A stretch of 64,000 bases of DNA, taken from JAIUNP01 sp020161975. GTDB taxonomy: Bacteria > Pseudomonadota > Alphaproteobacteria > Rhizobiales > Beijerinckiaceae. The position numbers were made by a program, and so were the translations under genes. The DNA is taken from contig DAIOGK010000014.1 in assembly GCA_036745275.1 (NCBI GenBank), positions 1 through 64,000 of the forward strand. The letters run 5' to 3'. Shown one piece after another: positions 18,890-27,457 of the stretch; within the stretch, counting starts at the first letter, position 1; each line of letters opens with the position of its first letter. The notes under the pieces were generated by a model. The model saw only the letters and a program-made list of their open reading frames with translations. It ran no database searches and was not told the origin of the DNA.

Positions 18890-20452
18890 ATGGATCGTCG
18901 CACGCTTCTTGCCGGTCTCGCCGCAACGGGACTTCCCTCGGCTGTCTCTTGGGCGCAGGCCAGCGGGCTTGAACTCGGGCCGGAAACGCCCTTCACCTTC
19001 GACAGCCTGATCGAGCGCGCCCGCCGCAGTGCCGCAGCCGCCTATGTTGCGCCGCCGCGTCCTGCACCGGACGTTCTGGAGCGGATCGACTATGACGCCC
19101 ACGGCAAGCTGCGCTACCGCACCGACATGGCGCTCTGGGGGCGCCCGCAGCAGGATGAGCGGCGCTTCCCCGTCACCTTCTTCCACCTTGGTCGCTATTT
19201 CCAGAAGCCTGTACGGATGCACGTTCTGGAGAGTGGCAAGGCGCGCGAGATCGTTTATCGCGAGGACTACTTCGACATGCCGGCGGACAGCCCGGCCAAG
19301 CAGCTGCCCAAAGGGGCAGGCTTTGCCGGTTTCCGCTTTCAGGAGCCGGTGGATGGCAAGCTCGACTGGAAGAAAAATGACTGGGTGGCCTTTCTCGGCG
19401 CGTCCTATTTCCGCGCCATCGGCGAACTTTATCAATACGGCCTTTCCGCACGCGGGTTGATGATCGACGCGGCTGTCGGTACGCCGGAAGAATTTCCCGA
19501 CTTTACCCATGTCTGGCTGGAACAGGGCAAGAATGCCCATTCCGTCAGGGTCTATGCCCTCCTCGACAGCCCTTCGGTTGCTGGCGCCTACCGATTCGAC
19601 ATGCAGCGCGACAAGGCGGTGACGATGGAGGTCGATAGTCGGCTTTTTGTGCGCAAGCCCGTCAAGCGTTTCGGCATAGCGCCCCTGACCTCGATGTACT
19701 GGTTCTCCGAGACCGCCAAACCGACCGCGGCCGACTGGCGACCCGAAGTGCATGACAGCGATGGTCTTGCTATCTGGACCGGGGCCGGCGAGCGGATCTG
19801 GCGCCCGCTGAACAATCCAGCCCATACGATCGCCTCAGCCTTCGGTGACACCAACCCCAAGGGCTTTGGTCTGCTCCAGCGCGACCGGCTGTTCGATCAT
19901 TATCAGGATGGCGTTTATTACGAACGCCGTCCGAGCCTCTGGATCGAGCCGATCGGCAACTGGGGCAAGGGCGCGGTGCAGCTTATCGAGATTCCCACCG
20001 ACGATGAGATCCACGACAACGTCGTCGCCGCCTGGCAGCCTGAAGCTCCGGTGAAGGCCGGTGATAGCCTCGCCTTCCGCTACAAGCTCTACTGGACGGC
20101 GGATGAGCCGTTTCCGACGCCGCTCGCCCGGGTGGTTGCGACGCGCATGGGCAATGGCGGCCAGCCGGGCCAGCCGCGACCGAAAGGTGTGCGCAAATTC
20201 ATGGTCGAGTTTGAAGGTGCGCCGCTGAAGGGGCTGCCATCCGGCGTTCGGCCGGAAGCGGTGCTTTGGGCCTCGCGCGGCACCTTCTCATATGTTTTCA
20301 CCGAAGCCGTGCCCGATGATGTGCCAGGCCATTGGCGCGCGCAGTTCGATTTCCATGCCGAGGGCACGGAGCCGGTCGAGATGCGGCTGTTCCTGCGCCT
20401 TGATGGCAAACCGCTGAGCGAAAGCTGGCTCTACCAATATCATCCGTTCTGA
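18890..20452 (+). CDS. Periplasmic glucan protein OpgG/OpgD (MdoG family), copy 1
   Basis: A 520-residue protein with an N-terminal export signal containing paired arginines (MDRRTLLAGLAATGL, Tat-like), then the all-beta MdoG domain and a C-terminal immunoglobulin-like part. Family hallmarks are FLGASYFRAIGELYQYGLSARG, the HDSDGL segment and FGLLQRDR. E. coli OpgD is an endo-beta-1,2-glucanase (family GH186) and OpgG is its paralog in osmoregulated glucan synthesis, so a glucan-trimming role in the periplasm is plausible. No opgH synthase is nearby. The ATG at 18890 gives the shortest complete signal; a GTG 18 codons upstream is unlikely. A second copy lies at 29923-31518. Confidence 0.93.
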   Translation: MDRRTLLAGLAATGLPSAVSWAQASGLELGPETPFTFDSLIERARRSAAAAYVAPPRPAPDVLERIDYDAHGKLRYRTDMALWGRPQQDERRFPVTFFHLGRYFQKPVRMHVLESGKAREIVYREDYFDMPADSPAKQLPKGAGFAGFRFQEPVDGKLDWKKNDWVAFLGASYFRAIGELYQYGLSARGLMIDAAVGTPEEFPDFTHVWLEQGKNAHSVRVYALLDSPSVAGAYRFDMQRDKAVTMEVDSRLFVRKPVKRFGIAPLTSMYWFSETAKPTAADWRPEVHDSDGLAIWTGAGERIWRPLNNPAHTIASAFGDTNPKGFGLLQRDRLFDHYQDGVYYERRPSLWIEPIGNWGKGAVQLIEIPTDDEIHDNVVAAWQPEAPVKAGDSLAFRYKLYWTADEPFPTPLARVVATRMGNGGQPGQPRPKGVRKFMVEFEGAPLKGLPSGVRPEAVLWASRGTFSYVFTEAVPDDVPGHWRAQFDFHAEGTEPVEMRLFLRLDGKPLSESWLYQYHPF

Positions 20453-20551
20453 TCTGGAACCGATCTCAGCACACGGAGGGCGTAACCCACGGCTGAGTTG
20501 CGTCCGCAGGTTTGGACCCAGCGCTGCGCAATTGCCTGTTGATCGAAAGCG

Positions 20552-20570
20552 AATGTTATAATATTACATT
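20552..20570. promoter_or_regulatory. Zur box (zinc uptake regulator operator)
   Basis: AATGTTATA-A-TATTACATT, a 19-base palindrome with 8 of 9 matching pairs, agrees with the alphaproteobacterial Zur consensus (TGTTATA/TATAACA core). It ends 3 bases before the start codon of the His-rich gene and covers the -10 hexamer, so zinc-bound Zur would shut the whole downstream zinc operon. The family of the genes it controls (znuCBA, COG0523) makes the assignment firm although the zur gene itself is not in the window. Confidence 0.9.
20557..20562 (+). promoter_or_regulatory. -10 element (TATAAT) of the zinc operon
   Basis: A consensus TATAAT is embedded in the Zur palindrome. A possible -35, TTGCCT, is at 20532-20537 (19-base spacing). 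Transcription would begin at about 20569-20572, leaving almost no leader before the ATG at 20574, so the first gene would be read from a near-leaderless mRNA or the first efficiently translated gene would be znuC. Confidence 0.6.
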
Positions 20571-20573
20571 TTT

Positions 20574-20792
20574 ATGACCGATCATCAGACACTGCACCGA
20601 GCCCATGATCATGCCCACGACCATCCTCATGGTCCCGCCTGCGCCTGTGGCCATGATCATGCCCACGAAGGGGCCTTGAAGCGCCCGGTGGCGCCGTCGT
20701 TGCTGGCTGCCGGTGTTGGCGGGCGTCTGGTGATTGTCGGTGTCGCACTGGCCACGATCTGGGCGGCGACCCTTTGGGCATTGGGCGCCTGA
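20574..20792 (+). CDS. Histidine-rich small membrane protein heading the zinc operon
   Basis: A 72-residue protein. The first 32 residues contain eleven histidines and a C-A-C pair (HDHAHDHPHG, PACACGHDHAH), followed by one hydrophobic helix (about 43-70) ending LWALGA. It is the first gene after the Zur box and ends 1 base before znuC, so it belongs to the zinc-starvation operon. A single-pass membrane protein with a cytoplasmic or periplasmic metal-binding tail is the obvious reading: a zinc buffer or shuttle near the ZnuBC channel. I know of no characterised family. There is no conventional ribosome site because the transcript probably starts just ahead of the ATG. Confidence 0.8.
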   Translation: MTDHQTLHRAHDHAHDHPHGPACACGHDHAHEGALKRPVAPSLLAAGVGGRLVIVGVALATIWAATLWALGA

Positions 20793-20793
20793 C

Positions 20794-21534
20794 ATGCCCG
20801 CTGCAATCACGCTTGAAAACCTCACGCTCGGTTATGACCGGCATCCTGCCGTCCATCATGTCAGCGGCACCGTGCCCACTGGCAGCCGGCTGGCCGTCGT
20901 TGGTCCGAATGGCGCGGGGAAGTCGACGCTGCTGAAAGGCATCGCCGGGTTGCTGCGGCCGATCGGTGGCAGCATCGTCATGACGCCCGAGACGCGCCGA
21001 TGTCTCGCTTACCTCCCGCAAGCTGCCGAGGTTGACCGGGATTTTCCGATCACCGTCCATGACTTCGTGGCGATGGGCGCGTTGCGGCGGGTTGGTTTCT
21101 TCCGTCCGTTCGGTCGCGCCATCCGCATCGAGATCGAACATGCGCTTGATGCTGTCGGCCTCGGCGGGTTTGAAGCCCGGATTCTCTCCACGCTTTCCGG
21201 CGGCCAACTCCAGCGGGTGCTGTTTGCTCGGCTTCTGATGCAGGACGCGCCGGTGATTCTGCTCGATGAGCCCTTTTCCGCGATCGACGAGCAGACGGTT
21301 CAGGATCTCCTCGGACTCGTTTCCCGCTGGACAGAGGAGGGGCGCACCGTTGTTGCCGTGCTGCACGATATGCCGCTGGTGCGTCGCCATTTCCCGTCGG
21401 CTCTTCTGCTGGCCCGCGAGATGGTCGGCTGGGGGCCGACCGAAGCGGTTCTGAGCGCGGACAACACCATCGTCGCGCGGAGAATGGTGGAGGCCATCGA
21501 CCGCAGTGCCCACATCTGCGAACAGGTCGCCTGA
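20794..21534 (+). CDS. znuC: High-affinity zinc ABC importer ATPase
   Basis: A 246-residue ATPase: Walker A GPNGAGKST, signature LSGGQLQR, Walker B PVILLDEPFSAID and the switch His in VLHDMPLV. It drives zinc uptake with ZnuB and ZnuA under zinc limitation. The frame is open upstream, but the ATG at 20794, 1 base after the His-rich gene, matches the family N terminus (MPAAITLENLTLGYD). It overlaps znuB by TGATG. Relatives in manganese import (MntA/SitB) are similar; the Zur box and COG0523 neighbour favour zinc. Confidence 0.94.
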   Translation: MPAAITLENLTLGYDRHPAVHHVSGTVPTGSRLAVVGPNGAGKSTLLKGIAGLLRPIGGSIVMTPETRRCLAYLPQAAEVDRDFPITVHDFVAMGALRRVGFFRPFGRAIRIEIEHALDAVGLGGFEARILSTLSGGQLQRVLFARLLMQDAPVILLDEPFSAIDEQTVQDLLGLVSRWTEEGRTVVAVLHDMPLVRRHFPSALLLAREMVGWGPTEAVLSADNTIVARRMVEAIDRSAHICEQVA

Positions 21535-22406
21535 TGTCAGCCTATGACTTTCTCATCGGTCCGTTCGCCGAGTTCTCCTTCATGCGCCGGGCGCTGGCCG
21601 GCATTCTGATCCTGTCGCTGGGTGCGGCCCCGATCGGTGTCTTCCTGATGTTGCGCCGGATGAGTCTCATCGGGGATGCCATGGCCCACGCCATCCTGCC
21701 CGGCGCGGCCATCGGCTATATGATCTCGGGCCTGTCACTGGGGGCCATGACAGCTGGCGGGCTCGTTGCCGGCTTTGTCGTTGCCATCCTCGCCGGTCTT
21801 GTCGCCCGCTCGACAAGCCTTCGGGAGGATGCATCGCTGGCCGCATTCTACATTGTGTCGCTGGCGGCCGGCGTCACCCTGCTTTCGGCGCGTGGCTCGA
21901 ATGTCGATATTTTCCGCGTGCTGTTCGGCTCGATTTTGGGGTTGGATAATGAAACGCTGCTGCTGATGGTGGCTGTCACGGGCCTGACGCTGATTGCGCT
22001 GGCGCTGTTGCTGCGTCCCATGGTGCTCGAATTTGTCGATCCGATCTTTCTATCCACGCAAAGCCGGATCGGCCCGTTCGTGCACCTCACCTTTCTGGGA
22101 TTGGTCGTTCTCAACCTCGTGGGGGCCTTTCATGCGCTCGGTACGCTGCTGGCCGTTGGCATTCTTGTGCTGCCTGCCGCCACGGCCCGCCTCTGGACCG
22201 TGCGGCTGCCGGCGATGCTGGCCTTTGCAGTCATGGATGCCCTGACAGCCGGGTATCTGGGGCTGTTGCTGTCTTACCATGCGGGCCTCGCATCCGGGCC
22301 AACGATCATTCTGGTGGCAGGTGCCTTCTACCTCATTTCGATCATCGTCGGGCGTGCCGGTGGCATCGTGCGACAATTGCGGCCGCGGAGCCACTTCAGG
22401 GCCTGA
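21534..22406 (+). CDS. znuB: High-affinity zinc ABC importer permease
   Basis: A 290-residue ABC-3 family permease with about eight or nine membrane helices. The family segment MSLIGDAMAHAILPGAAIGY near residue 42 and the late motif FHALGTLLAVGILVLPAATA are intact. It forms the homodimeric channel that receives zinc from ZnuA. Start and preceding stop overlap (TGATG), so it is translationally coupled to znuC; znuA follows after 24 bases. Confidence 0.95.
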   Translation: MSAYDFLIGPFAEFSFMRRALAGILILSLGAAPIGVFLMLRRMSLIGDAMAHAILPGAAIGYMISGLSLGAMTAGGLVAGFVVAILAGLVARSTSLREDASLAAFYIVSLAAGVTLLSARGSNVDIFRVLFGSILGLDNETLLLMVAVTGLTLIALALLLRPMVLEFVDPIFLSTQSRIGPFVHLTFLGLVVLNLVGAFHALGTLLAVGILVLPAATARLWTVRLPAMLAFAVMDALTAGYLGLLLSYHAGLASGPTIILVAGAFYLISIIVGRAGGIVRQLRPRSHFRA

Positions 22407-22430
22407 ACACCTCAACGAGAGGATTCCTCG

Positions 22431-23348
22431 ATGTTTGACAGACGGACTTTCATTGCCTTGATCGCTGCGACCGGCTCGACACAGTTCGTCTATGCGCAAA
22501 CGTCAACACCGCTCCCTGTGCTGGCGAGCTTCTCAATCCTCGGCGATATGGCGCGGCAGATCGGCGGCCCCCGCGTGGCGGTAACCGATATCGTTGGTGC
22601 CAATCAGGATGCGCATGGCTTCCAGCCCAGCCCCGATCACGTCAAGATGGTCGCGGGCGCGAAAGTCATCCTCGTCAACGGCTTTGGCTATGAACCGTTC
22701 ATTGCCCGGTTGATCAAAACCTCCGGCAGCAAGGTGCAGCCCACGGTCGTGAGCCGGGACGTCAAGCCGCTCGTCAAGGCAAAAGACTCCGGTCACGGCC
22801 ATGAACGCGAGCACGGCGGCGGTCACGATCCCCATGCCTGGCAGTCGATCAGTAACGCGAAACGTTATGCGGCAGCGATTGCCAGCGCATTCAGTGCAGC
22901 CGATCCTGCCGGTGCCGCTGATTATGGCAACAACCTGAAGGCCTATATCGTTCGCCTCGACACGCTGATTGCCGAGGCACAAGCAGTGCTTGGTGCCATT
23001 CCGCAGGATAACCGCCTTCTGGTCACGACCCACGATTCCTTCCGCTATTTTGCTGCGGAGTTCGGCTTCAGGACGGCGGCGCTTCAGGGGATTTCAGCGG
23101 AAAGCGAGCCGTCTGCTGCCGATATGGCGAAGATCATCCGTCAACTCCGGACGCTGAAGGCGCCGGCGGTGTTTATCGAAAATGTCTCCGATCCGCGCAA
23201 AATCGAGCAAATCGGCCGCGAATCGGGCGCAAAGGTCGGTGGCACACTCTATTCGGACGCGTTATCTCTGGCGAATGGTCCTGCGGCCACCTATATCGAC
23301 ATGATGCGTCATAACGTGCGAGAGATCGCCAAGGTGCTGACTCCCTGA
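22431..23348 (+). CDS. znuA: Periplasmic zinc-binding protein of the Znu importer
   Basis: A 305-residue cluster A-I binding protein. A signal peptide with paired arginines (MFDRRTFIALIAATG) ends near VYAQ. Zinc ligands are expected at the His of DAHGFQPSP, the His of HDPHAWQS and the His of TTHDSFRYF. Between the first two is the charged, His-rich loop (GHGHEREHGGGHDPH) that marks zinc rather than manganese members. Here znuA lies downstream of znuCB in one operon, whereas many bacteria have it divergent. Confidence 0.95.
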   Translation: MFDRRTFIALIAATGSTQFVYAQTSTPLPVLASFSILGDMARQIGGPRVAVTDIVGANQDAHGFQPSPDHVKMVAGAKVILVNGFGYEPFIARLIKTSGSKVQPTVVSRDVKPLVKAKDSGHGHEREHGGGHDPHAWQSISNAKRYAAAIASAFSAADPAGAADYGNNLKAYIVRLDTLIAEAQAVLGAIPQDNRLLVTTHDSFRYFAAEFGFRTAALQGISAESEPSAADMAKIIRQLRTLKAPAVFIENVSDPRKIEQIGRESGAKVGGTLYSDALSLANGPAATYIDMMRHNVREIAKVLTP

Positions 23349-23378
23349 GGGTTGGCTGCCGCCACCCCAGAGATTGCC

Positions 23379-24341
23379 ATGGCCGAAAAAATTCCCGTCA
23401 CCGTCCTCACCGGCTACCTTGGTGCCGGCAAGACAACGCTGCTGAACCGCATCCTGACGGAGAATCACGGTCGCCGCTATGCCGTCATCGTCAACGAGTT
23501 TGGCGAGGTCGGCATCGACAACGATCTCGTCGTCGGTGCCGATGAGGAAGTGTTCGAGATGAACAACGGTTGCATCTGTTGCACCGTGCGCGGCGACCTG
23601 ATTCGCATCATCGAAGGGTTGATGAAACGGAAGGGCAAGTTCGACGCCATCATCATCGAGACGACCGGCCTTGCCGACCCCGCCCCCGTTGCGCAGACCT
23701 TCTTTGTTGATCAGGACGTGCAGGACAGGGCCCGGCTCGATGCCATCATCACCGTTGCGGACGCCAAGTGGCTGTCGAGCCGCCTCAAGGATGCGCCGGA
23801 AGCCAAGAACCAGATCGCTTTTGCCGATGTTATCCTCGTCAACAAGACCGATCTTGTGACCGAAGCGGAACTCGCCGAGGTCGAGGCCCGCATCCGCGCC
23901 ATCAATCCCTACGCTCGGCTGATCCGCACCGTGAAGTCGAATGTGCCCCTCTCCGAAATTCTGGATCGCGGTGCCTTCGATCTCGAACGCGTGCTCGAAC
24001 TCGAACCGGATTTTCTCGACGCCGGGCACCACCACCATCACGACGAGGACATGCAGTCGATGTCTGTAGAAATCGATGGTGATGTCGATCCGGACAAATT
24101 CATGCCCTGGATCAACGATCTCGTGCAGCGCGACGGGCCGGATATCCTGCGCTCGAAGGGCATTCTTGCCTTCAAGGGAGAGCCAAAGCGGTTTGTCTAT
24201 CAGGGCGTACACATGATCCTGGACGGGGATGTGCAGCGCGAATGGCGCTCCGATGAGAAGCGCACCTCGAAGATCGTGTTCATTGGTCGTAATCTGAAAA
24301 AGGACGAGATCCGCAAGGGCTTCCTCGCCTGCAAGGCGTAA
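23379..24341 (+). CDS. COG0523 (CobW/ZNG1 type) zinc-responsive GTPase
   Basis: A 320-residue G3E GTPase. P-loop GYLGAGKTT (12-20), metal-binding C65-I-C67-C68, the NKTD guanine motif (VNKTDLV), a His run H217-H221 followed by acidic residues, and the C-terminal CobW_C domain (about 225-318). Proteins of this group in Zur operons act as zinc metallochaperones or help maturation of zinc enzymes when zinc is scarce. The ATG at 23379 follows znuA by 30 bases; an in-frame TTG nine codons upstream is less likely. The next gene begins 3 bases after its stop. Confidence 0.94.
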   Translation: MAEKIPVTVLTGYLGAGKTTLLNRILTENHGRRYAVIVNEFGEVGIDNDLVVGADEEVFEMNNGCICCTVRGDLIRIIEGLMKRKGKFDAIIIETTGLADPAPVAQTFFVDQDVQDRARLDAIITVADAKWLSSRLKDAPEAKNQIAFADVILVNKTDLVTEAELAEVEARIRAINPYARLIRTVKSNVPLSEILDRGAFDLERVLELEPDFLDAGHHHHHDEDMQSMSVEIDGDVDPDKFMPWINDLVQRDGPDILRSKGILAFKGEPKRFVYQGVHMILDGDVQREWRSDEKRTSKIVFIGRNLKKDEIRKGFLACKA

Positions 24342-24344
24342 CCG

Positions 24345-25343
24345 ATGGCTGCGCCTGACAATACGCTGACGCAATACGTCACCGAATTTGACGCCGGCGC
24401 CCATGTCACGATGGCCGCTTTTCTCGGTGAATCCCCGGTCTTTGCGCTGGGCGACGGGGCGATTCTCGTGGGCAATCCGGATGCGCCGCGCCGGCTTGAA
24501 GCGCATGATGGTGCGGTGCTGGTCGCCGCGGCTGATGGCGAGCGTCTGCTCACCGGTGGCGATGATGGGCGCGTTATGCTGCTGGAGGGCGACAAAGCGC
24601 CCGCCGAGATTGCCCGTGAGACGGGCCGCTGGATTGACGCCGTGGCGCTTGGCCCCTCCGGCGCGACTGCCTGGAGCACCGGTAAAACGGTCTCTGCCCG
24701 CGATGGCAAGGGCGCGCTCAAGACCTTCGCCGCGCCCTCATCCTCGCGCGGCCTCGCCTTTGCGCCCAAGGGCTATCGTCTTGCCATCGCCCATGCTGAT
24801 GGCGCCAGCCTGTGGTTCCCGAATGTCGCGGCTCCGCCGGAGAGGCTCGAATGGAAGGGCGTCCATATCGATGTCACCTGGTCGCAGGATGGGCGCTTTG
24901 TTGTCACCACGATGCAGGAAAACCAGTTGCACGGCTGGAAGCTGCCGGAAAAGACGCATATGCGCATGTCCGGCTATCCCGCGAAAACCCGCTCTTTATC
25001 GTGGTCGGGCGATGGCAACTGGTTGGCCACCTCGGGCGCGGAAGCCGCGATCATCTGGCCTTTCGCCGGCAGCGGCCCAACCGGCAAGGCCCCGCGCGAA
25101 TGCGGCGTCCGTCCGCGCCGTGTCAGCCGCACCACCTTCCACCCGAAGGCACTCGTGCTTGCGATCGGCTATGAGGATGGCCTGATCCTGCTCGTCCGTC
25201 TGACTGACGCGTCCGAACTGCTCGTGCGCAACGCGGGTCCGGGCGGGGCCATTACTGCGCTCGCGTGGGATGGGACGGGCAACCGAGTCGTGTTCGGTAC
25301 CGATGATGGCAGGGCTGGCCTTCTGACATTGCCCGGGGGCTGA
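24345..25343 (+). CDS. WD40-repeat protein of the zinc operon
   Basis: A 332-residue protein made of roughly seven WD40-like blades, each with a short GDG/GHD-like turn and a W or F at the strand end (LLTGGDDGRVMLLEG, ISVTWSQDGRFVVTT-like, LSWSGDGNWLATSG, LAWDGTGNRVVFGTDDG). No signal peptide is seen, so it is probably cytoplasmic. It starts 3 bases after the COG0523 gene; such a tight pairing suggests a scaffold or partner for that GTPase. Its biochemical role is unknown and I do not infer more than participation in zinc limitation. Confidence 0.88.
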   Translation: MAAPDNTLTQYVTEFDAGAHVTMAAFLGESPVFALGDGAILVGNPDAPRRLEAHDGAVLVAAADGERLLTGGDDGRVMLLEGDKAPAEIARETGRWIDAVALGPSGATAWSTGKTVSARDGKGALKTFAAPSSSRGLAFAPKGYRLAIAHADGASLWFPNVAAPPERLEWKGVHIDVTWSQDGRFVVTTMQENQLHGWKLPEKTHMRMSGYPAKTRSLSWSGDGNWLATSGAEAAIIWPFAGSGPTGKAPRECGVRPRRVSRTTFHPKALVLAIGYEDGLILLVRLTDASELLVRNAGPGGAITALAWDGTGNRVVFGTDDGRAGLLTLPGG

Positions 25344-25365
25344 GCCGGCAGACGGAGGATGTGCG

Positions 25366-25881
25366 ATGATTGGACGATTGTTGACAGGTGCAATGGTTGT
25401 CGCCAGTGGCTTGATCTTTTCGCAGGTTCCTGAATTTGCCCAGCAGTATCGGCAACGCATCGGTGGCGCCGTGGACGAACTCCGCGCTTTCGTCGAGCGG
25501 TTCGATGCCGATGCGGCAAGCGAGAACCTGACGCGCGAGGCGGCATTGCAGCGTCACCTGGCTTCGAGCGATGACCTCTTCCGCAAGCGCGGCATCTCGA
25601 TGCGGAATACCATCGGGCGGCTTGACCGTCTGTCCACCCAGCAGGAGATCATGGCCAACGACAGCGCTTTCGTGCGCATTGTCTCACTGGTCACTGCGGG
25701 TGATCATGATCTGGCGAAAAAGACCCTCAATATCTACGAACCGGCCCTGCCAGTGACCACCGAGGGCGGTATCATGGCTCTGATCGGCGGGTTCGTCGGC
25801 TGGCTGATCGCGCGCCTCTTCGGTGCACCGAAGCGGATGCTGGACCGCCGGTTGGCATATCGCCGGCAATATGAGGCATGA
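25366..25881 (+). CDS. DUF2937 family membrane-associated protein
   Basis: A 171-residue protein beginning MIGRLLTGAMVVASGLIFSQVPEFAQQY, with an N-terminal hydrophobic segment, a long helical region (about 35-110) and a second hydrophobic segment near 133-150 (GGIMALIGGFVGWLIARLFG). This pattern matches DUF2937. It follows the WD40 gene by 22 bases and is the last plus-strand gene before a bidirectional hairpin, so it is probably cotranscribed in the Zur operon. Function unknown. Confidence 0.85.
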   Translation: MIGRLLTGAMVVASGLIFSQVPEFAQQYRQRIGGAVDELRAFVERFDADAASENLTREAALQRHLASSDDLFRKRGISMRNTIGRLDRLSTQQEIMANDSAFVRIVSLVTAGDHDLAKKTLNIYEPALPVTTEGGIMALIGGFVGWLIARLFGAPKRMLDRRLAYRRQYEA

Positions 25882-25887
25882 TGGGCT

Positions 25888-25915
25888 TTCGGGGGCCGTG
25901 GAACTGGCCCCCGAA
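25888..25915. terminator. Hairpin between convergent DUF2937 and homospermidine synthase genes
   Basis: TTCGGGGGCC (25888-25897) and GGCCCCCGAA (25906-25915) make a perfect 10-bp stem with an 8-base loop. It starts 6 bases after the DUF2937 stop and lies 17 bases beyond the stop of the convergent gene, so it can serve both. There is no clear T tract on either strand. Confidence 0.55.
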
Positions 25916-25932
25916 CGGTTGCGGGATTCGCC

Positions 25933-27366
25933 TTAACGCACCAGAATGTTCCGGAACTGCCAGGGGTCGGACCGGTCAAGATCCTCCCTGAACAGTGCTT
26001 CGCGGTTATCGAGGGGCGTCCAGTCCGTGTAATAACCAAGCACCGGGCCGAGATAGGGCATTTGCACCTCAAGACAGCGCTTGTAGTCCATCTCGTCGGC
26101 CTCGACGATGCCGGCCTTGGGGTTTTCAAGCGCCCAGACCATGCCGGCAAGCACGGCCGAAGTCACCTGAAGGCCCGTTGCGTTCTGGTAAGGCGCAATG
26201 CGCCGGGTTTCCTCGATGGAAAGCTGCGAACCGTACCAATACGCATTCTTGCCGTGTCCATAGAGCAGCACGCCGAGTTCATCGATGCCGTCGACGATCT
26301 CGTCTTCGTCGAGAATATGCCAGCTGGACTGGCGCACGCCGCCTGCGCCGAACATCTCGTGCAAGGAGAGAACCGCGTCATTGGCCGGATGATAGGCATA
26401 ATGGCAGGTGGGGCGGTAAACCGCCTTGCCGGCCCCGTCGCGCACCGTGAAATAGTCGGCGATCGAGATCGATTCGTTATGTGTGACAAGGAAGCCGTAT
26501 TGCGCGCCCGGCGTTGGACACCAGGTGCGGACGCGCGTGTTCGCGCCCGGCTGGAGCAGGTAGATCGCGGCCTGGCAGCCCTTGTCGTGGGTTCGTCCGT
26601 TCTCCGGCATCCAGTTTTCATGCGTGCCCCAGCCAAGTTCAGCAGGCTGGAGCCCTTCCGAGACGAAGCCTTCCACCGACCAGGTGTTGACGAAGACATC
26701 CGCCGGCTTTGGTGACTTGGCGCGCTGGGTGTCGCGTTCGGCGATATGCACGCCCTTGACGCCCGCCGTCTGCATCAGCTTCGCCCAGTCCTCGCGGGTT
26801 TTCGGTTCGACATGGCTGATGCCAAGGTCGCGCGCGATGTTGACGAGGCCCTGCTTGACGAACCACGAGACCATGCCGGGGTTGGCGCCGCAGCAGGAGA
26901 CAGCCGTGGTCTTGCCCACTGCTTTTGCCTTGGCCGCCATTGTTATTTCGCGCAGGGCGTAGTTGGAGCGCGCCTCGGGTCCTTTGCTCGAATCGAAGTA
27001 GAAGCCGACCCACGGCTCGTTCACCGTATCGATGTAGAAGGCGCCGATCTCCTGGCAGCAGGTCATGATATCGACCGAACCGGTATCGACCGACAGATTA
27101 ACGCAGAAACCCTGTCCGCCACCATTGGTCAGCAGCGGGCCGAGAAGCTCGCGATAATTGTCGCGCGTGACCGCCTGCTGGATGAAGCGGTAGCCCAGCT
27201 TTTCAACAAGCTCCCGATCCTTGTCTTCCGGGTCGATGACAACCAGCCGTGAGCGGTCGAACCTGAAATGCCGTTCGATCAGCGGCAGCGTGCCTTTGCC
27301 GATGGAGCCAAAGCCGATCATCACGATCGGGCCGGAAATCGAGCCATGAACAGGCCAGTCGGTCAT
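25933..27366 (-). CDS. hss: Homospermidine synthase
   Basis: A 477-residue enzyme making sym-homospermidine from putrescine (two molecules, or putrescine plus spermidine) with NAD. The N-terminal NAD loop is IGFGSIGKG (18-26), and the saccharopine dehydrogenase-like fold continues with CCGANPGMVSWFVKQG. Length matches rhizobial and Blastochloris enzymes. It is the third gene of a minus-strand polyamine set, downstream of the decarboxylase that would supply putrescine. The gap to the preceding acetyltransferase (91 bases) contains a hairpin, so expression may be partly independent. Confidence 0.96.
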   Translation of the reverse strand: MTDWPVHGSISGPIVMIGFGSIGKGTLPLIERHFRFDRSRLVVIDPEDKDRELVEKLGYRFIQQAVTRDNYRELLGPLLTNGGGQGFCVNLSVDTGSVDIMTCCQEIGAFYIDTVNEPWVGFYFDSSKGPEARSNYALREITMAAKAKAVGKTTAVSCCGANPGMVSWFVKQGLVNIARDLGISHVEPKTREDWAKLMQTAGVKGVHIAERDTQRAKSPKPADVFVNTWSVEGFVSEGLQPAELGWGTHENWMPENGRTHDKGCQAAIYLLQPGANTRVRTWCPTPGAQYGFLVTHNESISIADYFTVRDGAGKAVYRPTCHYAYHPANDAVLSLHEMFGAGGVRQSSWHILDEDEIVDGIDELGVLLYGHGKNAYWYGSQLSIEETRRIAPYQNATGLQVTSAVLAGMVWALENPKAGIVEADEMDYKRCLEVQMPYLGPVLGYYTDWTPLDNREALFREDLDRSDPWQFRNILVR

Positions 27367-27400
27367 GTCAGGTCCTCACTACGTCTGATCAAAGAAACAT

Positions 27401-27427
27401 GCGACCGGGTTTTCAGGTCCCGGTCGC
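27401..27427. terminator. Hairpin between acetyltransferase and hss
   Basis: GCGACCGGG (27401-27409) pairs perfectly with CCCGGTCGC (27419-27427), loop of 9. Read on the minus strand it comes 31 bases after the acetyltransferase stop and is followed by ATGTTTCTTTG, a weak T-rich stretch, then the hss start. It may terminate part of the transcripts or stabilise the upstream mRNA. Confidence 0.45.
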
Positions 27428-27457
27428 TGCGAGTCAAGGTAAGGGCGTGGAGAATCG

